The notes below the pieces were generated by a model. The model was not told where the DNA came from, did not search any database, and was given only the letters and a program-made list of their open reading frames with translations. Position numbers and translations under genes: made by a program. Shown here one piece after another: positions 1-8,714 of a stretch of 64,000 nt of DNA. Source of the stretch: a virus; IMG/VR virus record IMGVR_UViG_3300031227_000023, positions 1 through 64,000 of that record; one strand, written 5' to 3'. Position 1 is the stretch's first letter. Every line of letters begins with the position of its first letter.

Positions 1-386
1 CAAACCGCTGCCCGCAGAACAACCAAGCACACACCGAACAGCACCTTGTTCCGCCATCCACGCAATATGTACATTGCTCGATCCCACGCAGCAGGCCACA
101 CACAGAACGATTAAAACAACAACACACGACACATCACACACGTTTAAAATTAAAGGGTCTTAAATCGTAAGTTCCTAATCGCACGGGCTTCTGATTTTTT
201 GACGCATCGGGGGTTGTCCAATCTTTTCATTGTTCACTTCAAGCCGCCAAGCCCGCAACAAGAATAAACCATCCAAGGGGTTCACGGCACGGGCGGGGAA
301 CGGGCACGTTGCATGTCGATCACCTTCCTGATCCAAAGATGGAAACCACAGGGCACACCGCGTGCACCGTGCAAATCAATCAGTCA
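1..386. other. Left-edge stretch without a convincing gene
   Basis: I see no well-supported gene here. On the minus strand there are only very short open frames. One is a 10-codon frame (314 down to 282) preceded by a strong ribosome site, AGGAAGGTGATCGAC. Others are a 12-codon frame (272-234), a 26-codon basic frame (230-150, beginning MKRLDNPR) and a frame open to the window edge from ATG 74 (beginning MYILRGWRNK, with a hydrophobic stretch). The last could be the N-terminus of a small membrane protein continuing beyond the window. The 10-codon frame could be a leader peptide. None is called as a gene. Confidence 0.5.
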
Positions 387-1310
387 TCATTCCGGGGCAG
401 TATCCAATTGGCCGGACGGCAGCAGCAGCCCTTCCACCCGGCACGCAATCTTCAGCCCGGCAATGATGCCCTTGTAATGCGCAGCCTGCGTGTAATCCTC
501 ATCTTGATCCGCCTGCTTGGCAAACGATTCCGCAAGCCTGACCTGTTCCCACGCTTCCTTGAACGCCATCATGTTGCGTCGTGGGGCAGCCGCTTTCTTC
601 CCGGCCTTGGCGTCCTGCACGGTCCTGTCCGTCTGCGCCCGCTTGGTTTCCGGTGACTTGCCACCCGCACGTTTCGGGGCAGCCTTGGCATTGCCGGTGC
701 CGGTCTGAACCACGCGCCCCAATTCCGCTTCCAGCAACTTGCCCTGATCAGCCACCGTGCCTGCGGCCTTGGCAATATCGAACGCGGCAGCGAACGGAAG
801 CATACCAGCAGCCAGTGCCTTCTTCACTGCCGGTGACGCACCCTTGGCCACGGTCAAATTCCGGGAAACGGTTGACGGGTTGCAGCCGAACTTGGTTGCG
901 ATTTCTTTTTGTTCCCACCCGTAGTTGCGCAGGCGCAGCCACGCTTCTGCCAATTCAGCCGCGTTCAGCCGCTTGGAATCGTTTGCCGCAATGGCGTTGG
1001 CCAACCGCTGATCCTGACTGATACCGCGCCCCTCGAAAATCGCGGGCACCTCACGCATGTCGTGGCCCTGTTCGATCAACACCATGCACGCCCGCAGTCT
1101 GCGTTCACCGTCCACCAAATAAATCTTGCCGCCTTCGTTGCGAACCGCCAACGGGTTCAGCAGCCCGTTGTTCAGGATGTTCTGTGCAAGCTGATTGATG
1201 TCACCAAAATCACTGCGGGGGTTCCACCCGGCTTCCACGATCACGGCACGCGGGTCAACTTTACTACCTTCAAACCTGCCCACAACGCCGTCGGCCTTTA
1301 CTAATCCCAT
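387..1310 (-). CDS. ParB-like (ParB/Spo0J-type) protein, 307 aa
   Basis: ParB-family protein. The N-terminal half (about residues 25-110) has the ParB/sulfiredoxin-like domain, with the GGKIYLVDGERRLRA segment typical of its nucleotide-binding pocket. A helix-turn-helix follows at about 115-165 (GWEQKEIATKFGCNPSTVSRNL). The C-terminal 60 residues are a separate helical tail after a Lys/Ala-rich linker. In plasmids and phage-plasmids ParB binds parS beside a ParA ATPase. No ParA is visible here, so a role as a phage regulator or DNA-binding protein is equally possible. The start has a strong ribosome site (AAGGAGCAAGCAAA-ATG). It lies at the distal end of the leftward early genes, with its own promoter-like sequence just upstream. 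Confidence 0.85.
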   Translation of the reverse strand: MGLVKADGVVGRFEGSKVDPRAVIVEAGWNPRSDFGDINQLAQNILNNGLLNPLAVRNEGGKIYLVDGERRLRACMVLIEQGHDMREVPAIFEGRGISQDQRLANAIAANDSKRLNAAELAEAWLRLRNYGWEQKEIATKFGCNPSTVSRNLTVAKGASPAVKKALAAGMLPFAAAFDIAKAAGTVADQGKLLEAELGRVVQTGTGNAKAAPKRAGGKSPETKRAQTDRTVQDAKAGKKAAAPRRNMMAFKEAWEQVRLAESFAKQADQDEDYTQAAHYKGIIAGLKIACRVEGLLLPSGQLDTAPE

Positions 1311-1376
1311 TTTGCTTGCTCCTTCTTTCCATCGGTTGGTTGTCTGTTGCGCCTGTCATGCGCCAAATCCACTTGC

Positions 1377-1413
1377 ACAATACCACGCACGGGAACTATT
1401 GCAAGAAAAAAAT
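1377..1413 (-). promoter_or_regulatory. Candidate promoter upstream of the ParB-like gene
   Basis: On the minus strand TTGCAA (1399-1404) and TATTGT (1377-1382) are separated by 16 bases, which fits a sigma-70-type promoter. The sequence ATTTTTTTCTTGCAAT covering the -35 is identical, base for base, to the one in the 16720-16756 promoter. It lies 67 bases upstream of the ParB-like start codon. Confidence 0.55.
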
Positions 1414-1419
1414 TACACT

Positions 1420-2418
1420 TTATTCATTTGGCTTCCAGAAGGCAGGGAATTGTTCAATGCGTTCCCCGTTCAACACATTGCCAGCACGCTTTTTTCCCAC
1501 TTTCACATACCGGACACCACCAACCTGTTCCACATATGAACTGCGCCCGGCAATAGCTTCACCTTCACCAATATCATAAACCGGACCCCACGCACCCCAC
1601 TGTTTGAAATACGCAGGCACCGGACCACCCCAAAATTCACGCTGCGCTTCATTAACCACAGCCTGCAACCAATCCTTCTGCATGATCCGGGCTTTGTTCC
1701 CTGATTCCCCGCCAACAACGATCCAATCAAGCAGCCGCTTCATGTGGCCAAACCGCAACAGGCCCAACAGCGGTTCAACACTGACCCACCGTTTGTATGC
1801 AGGGATTGATTCAAGCCAATAAACACGTTTATCAAACTGTGCCTGATTTTCAGCGGTGATCCCAACCCACACGTTGCGCAACGGCCACACCTGCCCCAAC
1901 TCCCCACAACAGCCCCACCCTGCCCGCAGCTTGGCCTGTGACGCCTGCGGCAACATGGCAACATACCTGCGCCCTGCATGCTCCAACGCTTCAAAGGAAC
2001 CGCGTTCTGTTCCGTCCAACCCTGCGGTCAAAATCCTGCGCATCGAACGCAACAACTGCCCCGGCCTCTTGGTAAGCACCAAATACGTGTGCTGTGGAGT
2101 TGCCGCCATCACCTGCCACATTGCAGCAACCATTTCATAGGGCATGTCTTTGTGCCCGATGTCGCCCATGGAAATGGGAAACACTAAATGCGGCTTTGTC
2201 CAATACAGCGGTTCATCTAACCGTTCCGGGTGCAGGGTGAAATCAAACGGTGCCTGCTTGTCATACCCCTTCACCCCCATTGCTGCCAGCCGCTTGGCCA
2301 TCCGTTCTGCCCAACAGTTTGCACACGCAGGGCTGATCTCGTCGCACCCATGCGCTGTGTTCCACGTCGCACCGACATACCCAGCCTTCTGCAACCATTC
2401 AATCTTGCTTCTGCCCAT
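1420..2418 (-). CDS. Phage Gp37/Gp68-type protein (DUF5131 family), 332 aa
   Basis: Matches the widespread phage/plasmid Gp37_Gp68 (DUF5131) family by its N-terminus, MGRSKIEWL followed by a [19 protein letters not shown] segment. The three closely spaced cysteines (C-x6-C-x2-C) resemble an iron-sulfur binding loop. Further family-like parts are the [10 protein letters not shown] region, the [13 protein letters not shown] motif and the [17 protein letters not shown] motif. The family's biochemical role is not established; the cysteine motif suggests a radical-SAM-like fold. I choose ATG 2418 over an ATG ten codons upstream because it has the near-perfect site GGGAGGTG six bases before it. It overlaps the preceding gene by 20 bases. 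Confidence 0.8.
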   Translation of the reverse strand: MGRSKIEWLQKAGYVGATWNTAHGCDEISPACANCWAERMAKRLAAMGVKGYDKQAPFDFTLHPERLDEPLYWTKPHLVFPISMGDIGHKDMPYEMVAAMWQVMAATPQHTYLVLTKRPGQLLRSMRRILTAGLDGTERGSFEALEHAGRRYVAMLPQASQAKLRAGWGCCGELGQVWPLRNVWVGITAENQAQFDKRVYWLESIPAYKRWVSVEPLLGLLRFGHMKRLLDWIVVGGESGNKARIMQKDWLQAVVNEAQREFWGGPVPAYFKQWGAWGPVYDIGEGEAIAGRSSYVEQVGGVRYVKVGKKRAGNVLNGERIEQFPAFWKPNE

Positions 2419-2878
2419 TGTCTTCACCTCCCACAATTGGTCTGTCATTTAAATCTTCATCGTACCGTTCGTGAATATCACTACACGTGCGACTTTCAAT
2501 TTGCCGGATACGTTCACGAGTAACTGCTATACTGTCACCAACAGCTTCAAGAGTTTCCCCGCCACCGTCGCAAACATCCAACGCACAGCACCGGACCAAT
2601 TCCCACGGCATCAGTTCCGGGTGGTTGTATACGATGTGGCCGGTGGGGTTCACGTCCAAATACAAGTGCCACTTGCACCCCACCCACGGGCACATGTCGG
2701 GCTTCTGCCCATAAGGCACTTCACATTCCCCGCGTGTCTGTGGTCTGATCTGATCGAGCAGCGGCAACAATTCCTGCACTTCAGGGTCTTCCTTCAAACT
2801 ATCAGCCCAACGGTTCAATTCCTGCCGCAACAGGGCACGCTTCTTTTTTGGTCGTTTGCGTCTGCCCGTCACAGTCAT
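2399..2878 (-). CDS. Sigma-70 region-4-like DNA-binding protein, 159 aa
   Basis: Small protein with a basic N-terminus ([10 protein letters not shown]), a cysteine-containing middle ([18 protein letters not shown], later [11 protein letters not shown]) and a C-terminal helix-turn-helix. The [25 protein letters not shown], reads like sigma-factor region 4, which contacts the -35 element. Proteins of this layout occur in phages and are usually annotated as sigma-like DNA-binding proteins. It may redirect host RNA polymerase to phage promoters; this is inferred from the motif only. The ATG at 2878 is chosen for its GGGGGTGAA site. A longer frame runs upstream but overlaps the neighbouring gene throughout. 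Confidence 0.7.
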   Translation of the reverse strand: MTVTGRRKRPKKKRALLRQELNRWADSLKEDPEVQELLPLLDQIRPQTRGECEVPYGQKPDMCPWVGCKWHLYLDVNPTGHIVYNHPELMPWELVRCCALDVCDGGGETLEAVGDSIAVTRERIRQIESRTCSDIHERYDEDLNDRPIVGGEDNGQKQD

Positions 2879-2879
2879 T

Positions 2880-3335
2880 TCACCCCCGCGCCCTTCCGGT
2901 CTTGTCGAGAATATCACTGTCATCTGACCGCACCATTTCCCCTGCGATAAAATGCCGCATGCTGTCTGCAAGCGCAGGCAACGGTTCTTTGCCATCACCC
3001 ATCCGCACCTTCCCCCCGCCTTCCTGCGCCACAAATACCATCATCATGGAACAGATCCGCACCCACAACCGCTGTTCAAATTCTGCCTTGCTTTCCCCTG
3101 CATTACACACAGACTGCCAACCACCGTTGTGAAATCCCATGTGGCACCCGTGACACATTGGCACCACCTGAAAATCATGTGATTTGGTGGACACCCCCCG
3201 GCTGCCGTGGTGGTGAAGTTCAGTGGTGCCCCTGTCACAGATCACGCACGTACGCATTTCAGATTTCAACCACTTCAAATACAAGCTGCACTTCTGCCGC
3301 TTTTCTAGCTTGGGTATTGGTGGCCCGCCTGTCAT
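2880..3335 (-). CDS. HNH/Ref-like nuclease-type protein, 151 aa
   Basis: The central region has CVICDRG, then [17 protein letters not shown], then [15 protein letters not shown]. This is a CxxC...HH-x-G...D...CxxCH...H arrangement typical of zinc-stabilised HNH (beta-beta-alpha metal) nucleases and of the P1 Ref / DUF968 group. Such proteins cut DNA during phage recombination or act as recombinase helpers. Its position next to the resolvase, primase and Sak4-like recombination genes fits. The N-terminus ([28 protein letters not shown]) is also seen in Ref-like proteins. The start overlaps the upstream stop (ATGA). Confidence 0.65.
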   Translation of the reverse strand: MTGGPPIPKLEKRQKCSLYLKWLKSEMRTCVICDRGTTELHHHGSRGVSTKSHDFQVVPMCHGCHMGFHNGGWQSVCNAGESKAEFEQRLWVRICSMMMVFVAQEGGGKVRMGDGKEPLPALADSMRHFIAGEMVRSDDSDILDKTGRARG

Positions 3336-4000
3336 GCCAGCCCCACTTCCACAACACCGCCTTCTGCCATGCGCACGCCAAGCTGCATGGCCTGCTGCAA
3401 CACATCATCAGCACCAACCGGAACCGTTGCCACCCCTTCTTCTTCAAGCACCTGCGGCCCTGTCTGATACTGATACCCAAAAAATAATTCATCACGCCCT
3501 TCCACACGCCACGTGAACCGGCACGCACGCACAACCGGATCTTCCTTGTGTTCATGCGCATGGTACAAGGCACCCCACAAATTCAATTCACGCGCCGGGT
3601 CTTCATCACCGCTTTCCACAGACCCAAGATAATTGTTGACAACGTATTGCAGCCCACGCGGCAGATCCCACCCGAACATCTGCGCATATTCACTGGCAAG
3701 ACCAACAGCAACAAGTGCCATCCAATCACGCCACGCATCAGACGTGATCCGTTCCCCAACAATTGCATCCCCAATAACAGGGTGCTGCAACACCCCCTTC
3801 ATTGATTCCATGGCACCCTGCCACAACTGATCACCCAACCGGTGCAAGTGTGTCCTGAAATGCACAGCCCATTGGCCCTGATCAACACTGGCCAAATCCA
3901 TCTTCACAGAACCGGGAACAACCACCCCCAGGAACCGTTCAGGAAACGCTTCATGAATTCCCCTTGCTGCCCTTATCAAGTCTGCCTGTTCCATTGTCAT
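3332..4000 (-). CDS. Unknown protein, 222 aa
   Basis: I do not recognise this protein. It is a mostly helical, soluble sequence with no clear motif. The middle (QHPVIGDAIVGERITSDAWRDWMALVAVGLASEYAQMFGWDL) looks like a buried helical hairpin, and the C-terminus is rich in valine and glycine. I prefer ATG 4000 over a GTG at 4009 because it forms a 4-base ATGA overlap with the small membrane-protein gene upstream, implying translational coupling. It belongs to the leftward replication/recombination operon. Confidence 0.7.
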   Translation of the reverse strand: MTMEQADLIRAARGIHEAFPERFLGVVVPGSVKMDLASVDQGQWAVHFRTHLHRLGDQLWQGAMESMKGVLQHPVIGDAIVGERITSDAWRDWMALVAVGLASEYAQMFGWDLPRGLQYVVNNYLGSVESGDEDPARELNLWGALYHAHEHKEDPVVRACRFTWRVEGRDELFFGYQYQTGPQVLEEEGVATVPVGADDVLQQAMQLGVRMAEGGVVEVGLA

Positions 4001-4134
4001 TGCCCGCACCCTTTCATCAGCAAAATTACAATCAATTCAACCACAGCGACGGCACCCGCACCGAACGCTGCTGCCCTGTACCATTTGGCCCGTTCCCGCC
4101 ATTTCAACGCAGGATCACGCCAAGTCTGCTTCAT
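3997..4134 (-). CDS. Small single-pass membrane protein, 45 aa
   Basis: Too short for routine gene finding but convincing in context. It begins MKQTWRDPALKWRERAKWYR, followed by one hydrophobic helix (AAAFGAGAVAVVELIVILLM) and a KGCGQ tail. It overlaps the upstream gene by 20 bases and ends in an ATGA overlap with the downstream gene, filling what would otherwise be a gap in a tightly packed operon. The positive-inside rule predicts a cytoplasmic N-terminus. Function unknown; small phage membrane proteins can act in host takeover or superinfection exclusion, but nothing here shows that. Confidence 0.6.
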   Translation of the reverse strand: MKQTWRDPALKWRERAKWYRAAAFGAGAVAVVELIVILLMKGCGQ

Positions 4135-4804
4135 GTCTGAACGCACGCACAACCGCCTTGTTTGCTGTAATCACGCCACGCGCCCGCACACCACCTGTTG
4201 TCAAAAACTTTTCCATCCACTCTTCATCGCACATGATCCATTCTGGATACACACGGGTTTCTTGATTGTTCATGTCAAACGCCAACCCATTCTTCCTGAT
4301 CTTCACAAGCCGTGGTGGCAACCCATCACCAACAACTTCCCCACCTTCCATTGCCCCGGCAATCTCCACCGGGTTGCCGATTGGATTCCAATTAAATGGC
4401 ATCCTGAAATAGTGCCCATCACGGTGCTGATCTTCAACGGTACGGACCACACCGCACGGGCCATAATCCAACCACCCGATCAGCACCCGCGCACCATTTG
4501 GTGCAGTGAAAACCGTGCGCTGCCGCTTCATTGAACTTGTTGCCATCTGAAACCCGATCCTTGTACACATTGGATTTGTATTCCAACCAAACCCATTCCC
4601 GTTGTTGATACTATCCCACAAAGTTTTATACTCTGCAAGATTGCCCATGCCTTCCAGTAGGGCTTCACCATCAGTCATGCCTTCCAGCATTGTTGCATCT
4701 AAGCAAATCAAATCCAGCCAATACGCAGCAGGCACACGTTGGCCGGAGTAAATGACATCCCCTTGCCCAGACTTAACAGCGGCAACACACCACGCATTAG
4801 TCAC
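4115..4804 (-). CDS. Unknown protein, about 229 aa
   Basis: No family recognised. The protein is soluble, with many aromatic and glycine residues (NGFGWNTNPMCTRIGFQ, HYFRMPFNWNPIGNP) and an acidic stretch before the C-terminus (PEWIMCDEEWMEKFL). The start is uncertain: I use GTG 4804, which overlaps the upstream stop by a few bases after a GGGG sequence. A TTG at 4822 is the other possibility. It sits in the early operon between the RuvC-like resolvase and the small membrane protein. Confidence 0.6.
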   Translation of the reverse strand: MTNAWCVAAVKSGQGDVIYSGQRVPAAYWLDLICLDATMLEGMTDGEALLEGMGNLAEYKTLWDSINNGNGFGWNTNPMCTRIGFQMATSSMKRQRTVFTAPNGARVLIGWLDYGPCGVVRTVEDQHRDGHYFRMPFNWNPIGNPVEIAGAMEGGEVVGDGLPPRLVKIRKNGLAFDMNNQETRVYPEWIMCDEEWMEKFLTTGGVRARGVITANKAVVRAFRHEADLA

Positions 4805-5516
4805 CCCCCGGCAAAGTTGCAAGCGGCAACTGCGCTTGCCGTTCCTGTTGTTCCCGCCTCATGCCAATGATTATTGTCTGCACCCCGTGCCCCTTATCCA
4901 GCAACTTCGCATCCCAAGCCATGTTGCCAGCATCAGCAACACCGCTGTGGTTATTCTTACATTTGCCCGGCTTCAGGTTCAACCCCGGCAGCAACGCCTT
5001 TGCCCCTGCAATGCTGCGTTCCTTCGGATCTTTGTGCTTGAAAAATTGGGCAAGCACTTCCTTTTGCCAAGCCTTGGGATTCTTCAGATGCACAGTGACA
5101 CCGCCCTGCAAAAACGCAAGCATGGCAAATGCTGCTTCCCACAACGCCTGACTGCGCCCGATGGCATATGAACTTGTGATGCCCTTGCGTGCAAACATCA
5201 ATTCTTTTTTCGGATCTATCTCCCTGCGTGGCACAGCAGGCTGCCCCTTTTCCATCACCACAACGATCCGATCAGCCAACCCACACACGCGGCTTGCAAG
5301 TTCTGCCATCAAGATCAGATCAAACACCACCTGCCTTGTTTCCCCCTTGAACATCCCACGTGATGCTTCCAGTGTGGTGGGCTTCCGTTGTTTTTTCACA
5401 ATCTTGGTTGGCATCCGTTCAGCAAGCAGCACGTTGCCATCCTTATCAATGACAACAACGGCACCATCTGTTCCGATGTCCACCCCAACGTATGCAACCT
5501 TGATATTGTTTCCCAT
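4797..5516 (-). CDS. RuvC-like Holliday-junction resolvase, 239 aa
   Basis: The sequence has the acidic landmarks of the RNase-H-fold RuvC nucleases: VGVDIGTDGAVVVID near residue 10 (first Asp), IVVVMEKGQ near 90 (Glu) and HSGVADAGNMAW near 190 (Asp pair). These would bind two Mg2+ ions to cut four-way DNA junctions, resolving replication or recombination branches before packaging. The insert between the second and third motifs (KKELMFARKGITSSYAIGRSQALWEA) is typical of phage RuvC relatives. ATG 5516 is chosen for the GGGGTGAAT site before it. It follows the helicase-methyltransferase gene and precedes unknown early genes. Confidence 0.8.
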   Translation of the reverse strand: MGNNIKVAYVGVDIGTDGAVVVIDKDGNVLLAERMPTKIVKKQRKPTTLEASRGMFKGETRQVVFDLILMAELASRVCGLADRIVVVMEKGQPAVPRREIDPKKELMFARKGITSSYAIGRSQALWEAAFAMLAFLQGGVTVHLKNPKAWQKEVLAQFFKHKDPKERSIAGAKALLPGLNLKPGKCKNNHSGVADAGNMAWDAKLLDKGHGVQTIIIGMRREQQERQAQLPLATLPGGD

Positions 5517-5558
5517 ATTCACCCCACTTGGTTATGGTTCGCATTGCAGCAGACATTT

Positions 5559-8087
5559 TTATTCACTTTCCACCTCGTCATCCGTAGATTTGGGCCCGAA
5601 ATATGCCATCAGTTCCCTTGTGCTCTGGCGCATACTCTCTACTTCCTCATCACTACCAACCCAGTCTTTGGATTCATCGTCTTTGCTGTCTTCTTTTGTT
5701 TCTGGATCATCCGTCAAGGTGTCGAAAATGCTCGCCTGATCTCCACTCGTTGACGCCTCTTGAAGATTGATACACGCACGGTCAAAATACGAATCCTTCA
5801 ATTCGATTCCAACAAACCGCCTTCCTTGCTTCAATGCCCCGTACCCTTCGGAACCGATCCCAGCGAACGGGGAGAAAACCAAGTCATTCTCGTTTGTCCA
5901 CATGTGAACCGCCCGCTCGATCACGTCGAGTTGCAACGGACACACATGCTTCTCGTCTTTCTCATCCCGTCCGAGTGCTCTGTTCAACACGTTACCCTGC
6001 CTGATGTCCATCCACACCGGACTCGCGTACCGTTGCCACACCTTGATGCTGTACCCGCGCTTGTCCATGAGTCGGCGTGGCACATCGTCATCCTCGACCA
6101 GTTGCGTATCAAATCCGATGCTGTGCTTGCGAGTTTCGACTGCGGAGTGCTTACTCGGCTCATCTTCTCCAACATAATGATCGAACCTTGCCGTATTGGA
6201 TTCGCCACACACGGGGGACACCACTTCGGCGCATCCGTCCAAGTCATCACGCTTACGGAAAACCACGAGGTGATCAGGGTTGCCTTGCCTGCTAATTGTT
6301 GAATCCTTGCACACCTGCTTATGGAGCAACCCGATTGTTTTTGTCCGTTGCATCTCGACAACCGGGTCTTTCCAGATAACAACCTCGGAATGGAACACAA
6401 ACCCGGCATCCCCGAATGCGCGGATAATGTCACCGCGAAAATCATACAGCCCTGTGAATCCCGTCTTGTACTTGAACAGCGGGATATTGATACAATGCAC
6501 AGCGACCAATCGGCCCGGACGGGTGACGCGCAAGAGTTCTGGAATCAGCATAGAGAAGTGCTCGAAGAACTTCTCATCGCTGGCGCTGTTCCCCATGTCC
6601 CTTGCGCTGTTGCTGTACACGTACAACTGGGAGAACGGCGGGGAAAAGATCGTGAAGTCAACCGAGTTATCCACGACCTTCTTTGTTTCCTCGATGCAGT
6701 CCCCTTTTATCATCTCCCACCCGTTGCCGGTGATAGTCTGCTGATCATAATCCAAGGCCAATCCCCTTTCTCCTGTGATTCCAAATTGGAAGTTTTCGTA
6801 CATACTGCGGCCCATCTCGTCATGCTTCGCGGCCTTGACCATTACGTTGTCGTATATCTGTTGTTCGGCCTCTGACATCACTGTATGGACGTGAACCTCA
6901 TGCTCTTGACCAAACCGCCAGTTACGGCGAACGGCTTGGTAATACGCCTCATACGAGTATGACATCCCGATGAAAGCGGCTTGATGACAGTGCTGCCAGT
7001 TCATGCCGAACCCAGCTATTTTGGGCTTTGTTATGAGCACCCGGAATTCACCGGCAACGAACCCCATCAACTTGGATTCTTTGATGTCCGGCCTGTCGTT
7101 TCCACGCACCTCGACAGCCTCTGGTATTGCCAACCGCAGCTCGTCGGCCTCGTAATTTGTATGGCACCACACCACCCACGATCCCGTTGAATCGTTAACG
7201 ATCCTTGCAACCTCTTGTGCCCTTGACGGAGCGGTCACTCGCATCACCTTGTGCACGGTTGTCGCTGATGCTGTCGGGCTGTAAAACATCTCGCCAATCT
7301 CAGAACCTAACGCTTCATAGTCGGCGCGAATGACGTGACGGTGCTGATGGAGTTTGGGCAAAACAAACCCATCGTCGGAGTGCCCAAGGTCGGAAGGCTG
7401 GCGAATGCACACCGCCCAACTGGAAACCCATGACCAAAACGGCTGCACCGCGTGGTGTTTGATTCTCCACACCGATGTCTGCCCGCTGTCATGTAAAAAC
7501 CACCGTGAGAGCATTTCGGTTCTGGGCATGATGCCAAGGAAATCGCTATGGTTCCCGAGTTCAACGTGATCGTTCGGCGCAGGCGTGGCCGTGCAACAAA
7601 GACGGAACGGAGTTTGATCAAAATAATCACAGAGCAACTGTTTTGTTTTGCCCATAAATGACTTCAGGATGCTCGATTCGTCGAGGACAACACCACCGAA
7701 CACGGACGGATCAAACTTCTCGATGCGCTCATAGTTTGTGATGTTGATCCCGGCCACAACTTCACTTCCATCACGAACCACTGAGCATTCGATTCCGAAC
7801 TTCTCGCCCTCGCGCTTCGTCTGTTGACTGACGGCCAGCGGTGCTAGGATCAAAACAGGCATCCCAGTGTATTCAACAACATGGCGAGCCCACTCAAGTT
7901 GCACAGGCGTCTTGCCAAGCCCACACTCCGCAAAAATCGCACACCGCCCCAACTTCAATGCCCACTGAACAATATCAACCTGGAACGGAAATAACATCTT
8001 GTTGATGCCATTCCTTTCAACATGGAATCCACTATCTTCCATGCGTTCCATTTTGTTCACCAAAAAATCTAAATACTTTTTGCCCAT
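5559..8087 (-). CDS. SNF2-type helicase fused to DNA methyltransferase, 842 aa
   Basis: The N-terminal half (about 30-430) is a superfamily-2 helicase: Walker A AECGLGKT (53-60), DEAD-like box LDESS, motif III CTATPAPND, and motif VI YYQAVRRNWRFGQ near 382-394. The C-terminal half (about 455-770) is a beta-class amino-methyltransferase: catalytic FSPPF (481-485) precedes the SAM-binding FSPFAGIGSEGYGAL (from 738), the order that defines the beta class. The acidic tail is disordered. The fusion suggests a DNA-translocating or remodelling methyltransferase that could protect phage DNA from restriction; the target base is unknown. ATG 8087 has a GGGGTGG site; ATG 8120 is an alternative. Codon choice looks different from the neighbours, suggesting recent acquisition. 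Confidence 0.85.
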   Translation of the reverse strand: MGKKYLDFLVNKMERMEDSGFHVERNGINKMLFPFQVDIVQWALKLGRCAIFAECGLGKTPVQLEWARHVVEYTGMPVLILAPLAVSQQTKREGEKFGIECSVVRDGSEVVAGINITNYERIEKFDPSVFGGVVLDESSILKSFMGKTKQLLCDYFDQTPFRLCCTATPAPNDHVELGNHSDFLGIMPRTEMLSRWFLHDSGQTSVWRIKHHAVQPFWSWVSSWAVCIRQPSDLGHSDDGFVLPKLHQHRHVIRADYEALGSEIGEMFYSPTASATTVHKVMRVTAPSRAQEVARIVNDSTGSWVVWCHTNYEADELRLAIPEAVEVRGNDRPDIKESKLMGFVAGEFRVLITKPKIAGFGMNWQHCHQAAFIGMSYSYEAYYQAVRRNWRFGQEHEVHVHTVMSEAEQQIYDNVMVKAAKHDEMGRSMYENFQFGITGERGLALDYDQQTITGNGWEMIKGDCIEETKKVVDNSVDFTIFSPPFSQLYVYSNSARDMGNSASDEKFFEHFSMLIPELLRVTRPGRLVAVHCINIPLFKYKTGFTGLYDFRGDIIRAFGDAGFVFHSEVVIWKDPVVEMQRTKTIGLLHKQVCKDSTISRQGNPDHLVVFRKRDDLDGCAEVVSPVCGESNTARFDHYVGEDEPSKHSAVETRKHSIGFDTQLVEDDDVPRRLMDKRGYSIKVWQRYASPVWMDIRQGNVLNRALGRDEKDEKHVCPLQLDVIERAVHMWTNENDLVFSPFAGIGSEGYGALKQGRRFVGIELKDSYFDRACINLQEASTSGDQASIFDTLTDDPETKEDSKDDESKDWVGSDEEVESMRQSTRELMAYFGPKSTDDEVESE

Positions 8088-8109
8088 CAAACCACCCCGT
8101 TTTTCAAAA

Positions 8110-8694
8110 TCAATCTTCATCCAGCGGCAACTCCTCTTGACCAATAGCAGGCATCGTGTCCCACCGTTTCAAGATCAGTTTCACGTCACCGGCCTTGGCC
8201 TTGCCCTGTTGAATCTTCTTGACCAACGCTGCCAACTCCTCATGCGCACCCGCAGGCACCAACGCAGGGTCAACCGTTGGCGTCCATTCTGCAATCAGGG
8301 CTTCCAAAAACTGCCCGGCCCAATCACTCTTCAGGCCATGCATGTGCTTGAACGTCTTGGCAGCGAAGTCAAACATCGGCTTGAAATCTTCAGGAACGTT
8401 CAGAGAGATTGTGACATACCCCTCTTTTTTCCCCTTAGCACCATCGGCAATTCCGCCTTCAACCCCGGTGGTTGGTGGCCACATCGCATCAGCAAAAAGC
8501 TGCTTCTGCATCCCTGCTTCCACAGCAATTTCAGCCACGCCCGCGTTCCGAATCTTCATCGTGTTGTCACAGCCTTCAGCCGCACAGCCATACAGCATGG
8601 TTCCACCCGCTGTTTTCCTGTACTCGAACACCATGCTGCCGCACCGGCACACTGGCATTTTACCAACAACAGTTTCCACTTTCTTTTTCGGCAT
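8110..8694 (-). CDS. Zinc-ribbon protein of unknown function, 194 aa
   Basis: The N-terminus carries a probable zinc ribbon: PVCRCGSMVF, then MLYGCAAEGCDNTMKI, giving a C-x-C...C-x4-C set within 35 residues. The rest is helical with charged segments (EDFKPMFDFAAKTFKHMHGLKSDWAGQFLEALIAEW) and an acidic end (EELPLDED). It lies between the primase-helicase and the helicase-methyltransferase in the replication operon, so a role with DNA or RNA is plausible. I cannot assign a family. The ATG has an AAGGAAGGAACG site. Confidence 0.7.
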   Translation of the reverse strand: MPKKKVETVVGKMPVCRCGSMVFEYRKTAGGTMLYGCAAEGCDNTMKIRNAGVAEIAVEAGMQKQLFADAMWPPTTGVEGGIADGAKGKKEGYVTISLNVPEDFKPMFDFAAKTFKHMHGLKSDWAGQFLEALIAEWTPTVDPALVPAGAHEELAALVKKIQQGKAKAGDVKLILKRWDTMPAIGQEELPLDED

Positions 8695-8714
8695 CGTTCA
8701 TTCCTTCCTTGCTG

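Noticed and set aside
2879-3034. N-terminal extension of the sigma-like protein to 211 residues
   Set aside because: Would overlap the upstream gene by 155 bases; ATG 2878 has a near-perfect site.
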